From an uncultured Bacteroidaceae bacterium (GTDB lineage Bacteria > Bacteroidota > Bacteroidia > Bacteroidales > Bacteroidaceae): a stretch of DNA of 5,283 nucleotides. Location: the NCBI GenBank assembly GCA_934364765.1, contig CAKRMO010000096.1, forward strand, positions 1 to 5,283, given 5' to 3'. The translations under genes were made by a program, and so were the position numbers. The notes beneath the pieces are model-generated. The model had not been told where the DNA came from, made no database searches, and worked only from the letters and a program-made list of their open reading frames with translations. Positions 4,284 through 5,283 of the stretch are shown one piece after another. The first letter of the stretch is position 1. Each line of letters opens with the position of its first letter.

Positions 4284-5283
4284 CTATATGGCTTGCTGTC
4301 TGTTTGGGGCGGAAATGCAGTCGCCGGCGATTTCGCCGCTTCCTATGCAGCGGTGGAAGTTTTTGTCGTAAATAACGGCAAACTGCCCCGGCGCGATGCC
4401 CTGTATGGGGTGGGATGAAACCACCTTGTAGTCTTCGCCGCTTTTTTGCAGTGTGGCGGGAATTACAATTGGCGTGTGGCGTATCTTGAACGAAATGTCG
4501 TATTCGCCGTCTTTTTCAAAAGGGTTGAGGGTTATGAAATGCGGTTCGGCAATGCGGAACTCTTTGCCGTAAGCGTCCGGGGTCTTGAACCCCCGGCTCA
4601 CGTAAACGATGTTCCTGCGTATGTCCTTTCCCACAACATACCACGGGCCTCCTGCAAGCCCCAGACCTTTGCGCTGGCCTATTGTGTGAAACCAGTAGCC
4701 TTTGTGCCGCCCGAGAATGTTGCCTGTCTGGCGGTCTATGACAAGCCCCTCCTTTTCGCCAAGGTAGCGGCGCACGAGCTCGTTGTAGTCAATCTTGCCA
4801 AGGAAGCAGATGCCCTGGCTGTCTTTTCTTTTGGCGGATGGTATGTCCTGTTCGGCTGCAATGCGCCGCACATCCTCTTTCATCAGCCTGCCTATGGGGA
4901 ACATGGCGTGCGAAACCTGCAAGTTGTCGAGCTGTGCCAGAAAGTCGGTCTGGTCTTTCACCGGGTCGGGACTCGTTGTCAGCCATACATTGCCGCTTTC
5001 GTCAGTTTCGGTTGAGGCGTAATGCCCGGTGGCGATAAAGTCGTAGTTGTGCCCTATCTTGTCATAAAATGCCCCGAACTTAATCAGCCTGTTGCACATC
5101 ACGTCGGGATTTGGCGTGAGCCCTTTTCGCAGACGCTCTACGGAATATCCCACAACGTTGTCCCAATATTCGCGGTGGAGGTCTATCTTGTCGAGCTTGC
5201 AGCCGTATTTCCTCGCAACAAGGCTTGCCATTTCCCAGTCCTCCTCTTCAGAGCAGTCCCAGTTTTCGGTATCATCGCTGGCT
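4284..5283 (-). CDS. mnmA: tRNA-specific 2-thiouridylase MnmA (5' end beyond the window)
   Basis: MnmA activates the wobble uridine (U34) of tRNA-Lys, -Glu and -Gln with ATP and inserts sulfur to give s2U. The frame is open to the right edge, with 332 residues visible. The Met at 5231 is internal, because the 17 residues before it, including DCSEEED, are the family's conserved DCSxEED block. About 40-50 residues, including the SGGVDSS pyrophosphatase loop, lie outside. The nucleophile cysteine is in [10 protein letters not shown] (TGC at 5096-5094) and the persulfide cysteine in [12 protein letters not shown] (TGC at 4808-4806). Other blocks are [51 protein letters not shown] and the C-terminal barrel segment [12 protein letters not shown]. 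Both catalytic cysteines are present. The first gene seen of the mnmA-menG-aroE operon; its promoter is not in the window. Confidence 0.96.
   Translation of the reverse strand, partial: ASDDTENWDCSEEEDWEMASLVARKYGCKLDKIDLHREYWDNVVGYSVERLRKGLTPNPDVMCNRLIKFGAFYDKIGHNYDFIATGHYASTETDESGNVWLTTSPDPVKDQTDFLAQLDNLQVSHAMFPIGRLMKEDVRRIAAEQDIPSAKRKDSQGICFLGKIDYNELVRRYLGEKEGLVIDRQTGNILGRHKGYWFHTIGQRKGLGLAGGPWYVVGKDIRRNIVYVSRGFKTPDAYGKEFRIAEPHFITLNPFEKDGEYDISFKIRHTPIVIPATLQKSGEDYKVVSSHPIQGIAPGQFAVIYDKNFHRCIGSGEIAGDCISAPNRQQAI

Noticed and set aside
5229..5231. Met codon at 5231 as the mnmA start
   Set aside because: The frame is open beyond it to the window edge, and the preceding residues contain the conserved DCSEEED block, so it is internal.

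Overview
The window looks like chromosomal DNA of a Bacteroidota species, most likely Bacteroidales. Three lines of evidence agree. AsnA, MnmA, MenG, L31 type B and the NqrA N-terminus all read like Bacteroides/Prevotella-type proteins. No gene has a recognisable Shine-Dalgarno sequence, and the start codons follow A/T-rich leaders. At least three genes are preceded by the Bacteroidota promoter pattern TTTG-N19/20-TAnnTTTG (one base off in two of them). I see no phage, IS element, CRISPR array, tRNA or rRNA.

Layout, left to right. Bases 1-278 (minus strand) are the first part of nqrA, the Na+-translocating NADH:quinone reductase subunit A. The frame is abnormal: after about 57-62 residues it turns, without a frameshift, into what reads like the wing and dimerisation helix of a LysR-type regulator, and GC rises from about 52% to 69%. 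A 0.5-kb divergent intergenic region (279-795) follows. It holds the nqrA promoter, a cluster of small hairpins, a set of 21-bp-spaced repeats with inverted repeats, and the asnA promoter. asnA (796-1833, plus strand) encodes ammonia-dependent asparagine synthetase and ends inside its own intrinsic terminator. It converges on rpmE2 (1974-2231, minus), ribosomal protein L31 type B, which has its own strong terminator and a near-ideal promoter.

To the right, all genes are on the minus strand. In transcription order they are mnmA (5' end beyond the right edge), menG/ubiE, aroE and a small antibiotic-biosynthesis-monooxygenase (ABM) domain protein. mnmA-menG-aroE are separated by only 4 and 3 bases and are almost certainly one operon. 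The ABM gene has its own promoter in the 71-base gap after aroE and ends in a hairpin.

Functionally this is core metabolism: tRNA wobble-uridine thiolation (MnmA), the last step of menaquinone synthesis (MenG), a shikimate-pathway step that supplies chorismate to menaquinone and aromatic amino acids (AroE), asparagine synthesis (AsnA), a ribosomal protein and a respiratory quinone reductase (NqrA). A loose quinone theme links aroE, menG, nqrA and possibly the ABM protein, but that link is inference. I found no clear new biological system. The most unusual feature is the NqrA/LysR chimeric frame at the left edge, which may be an assembly join.
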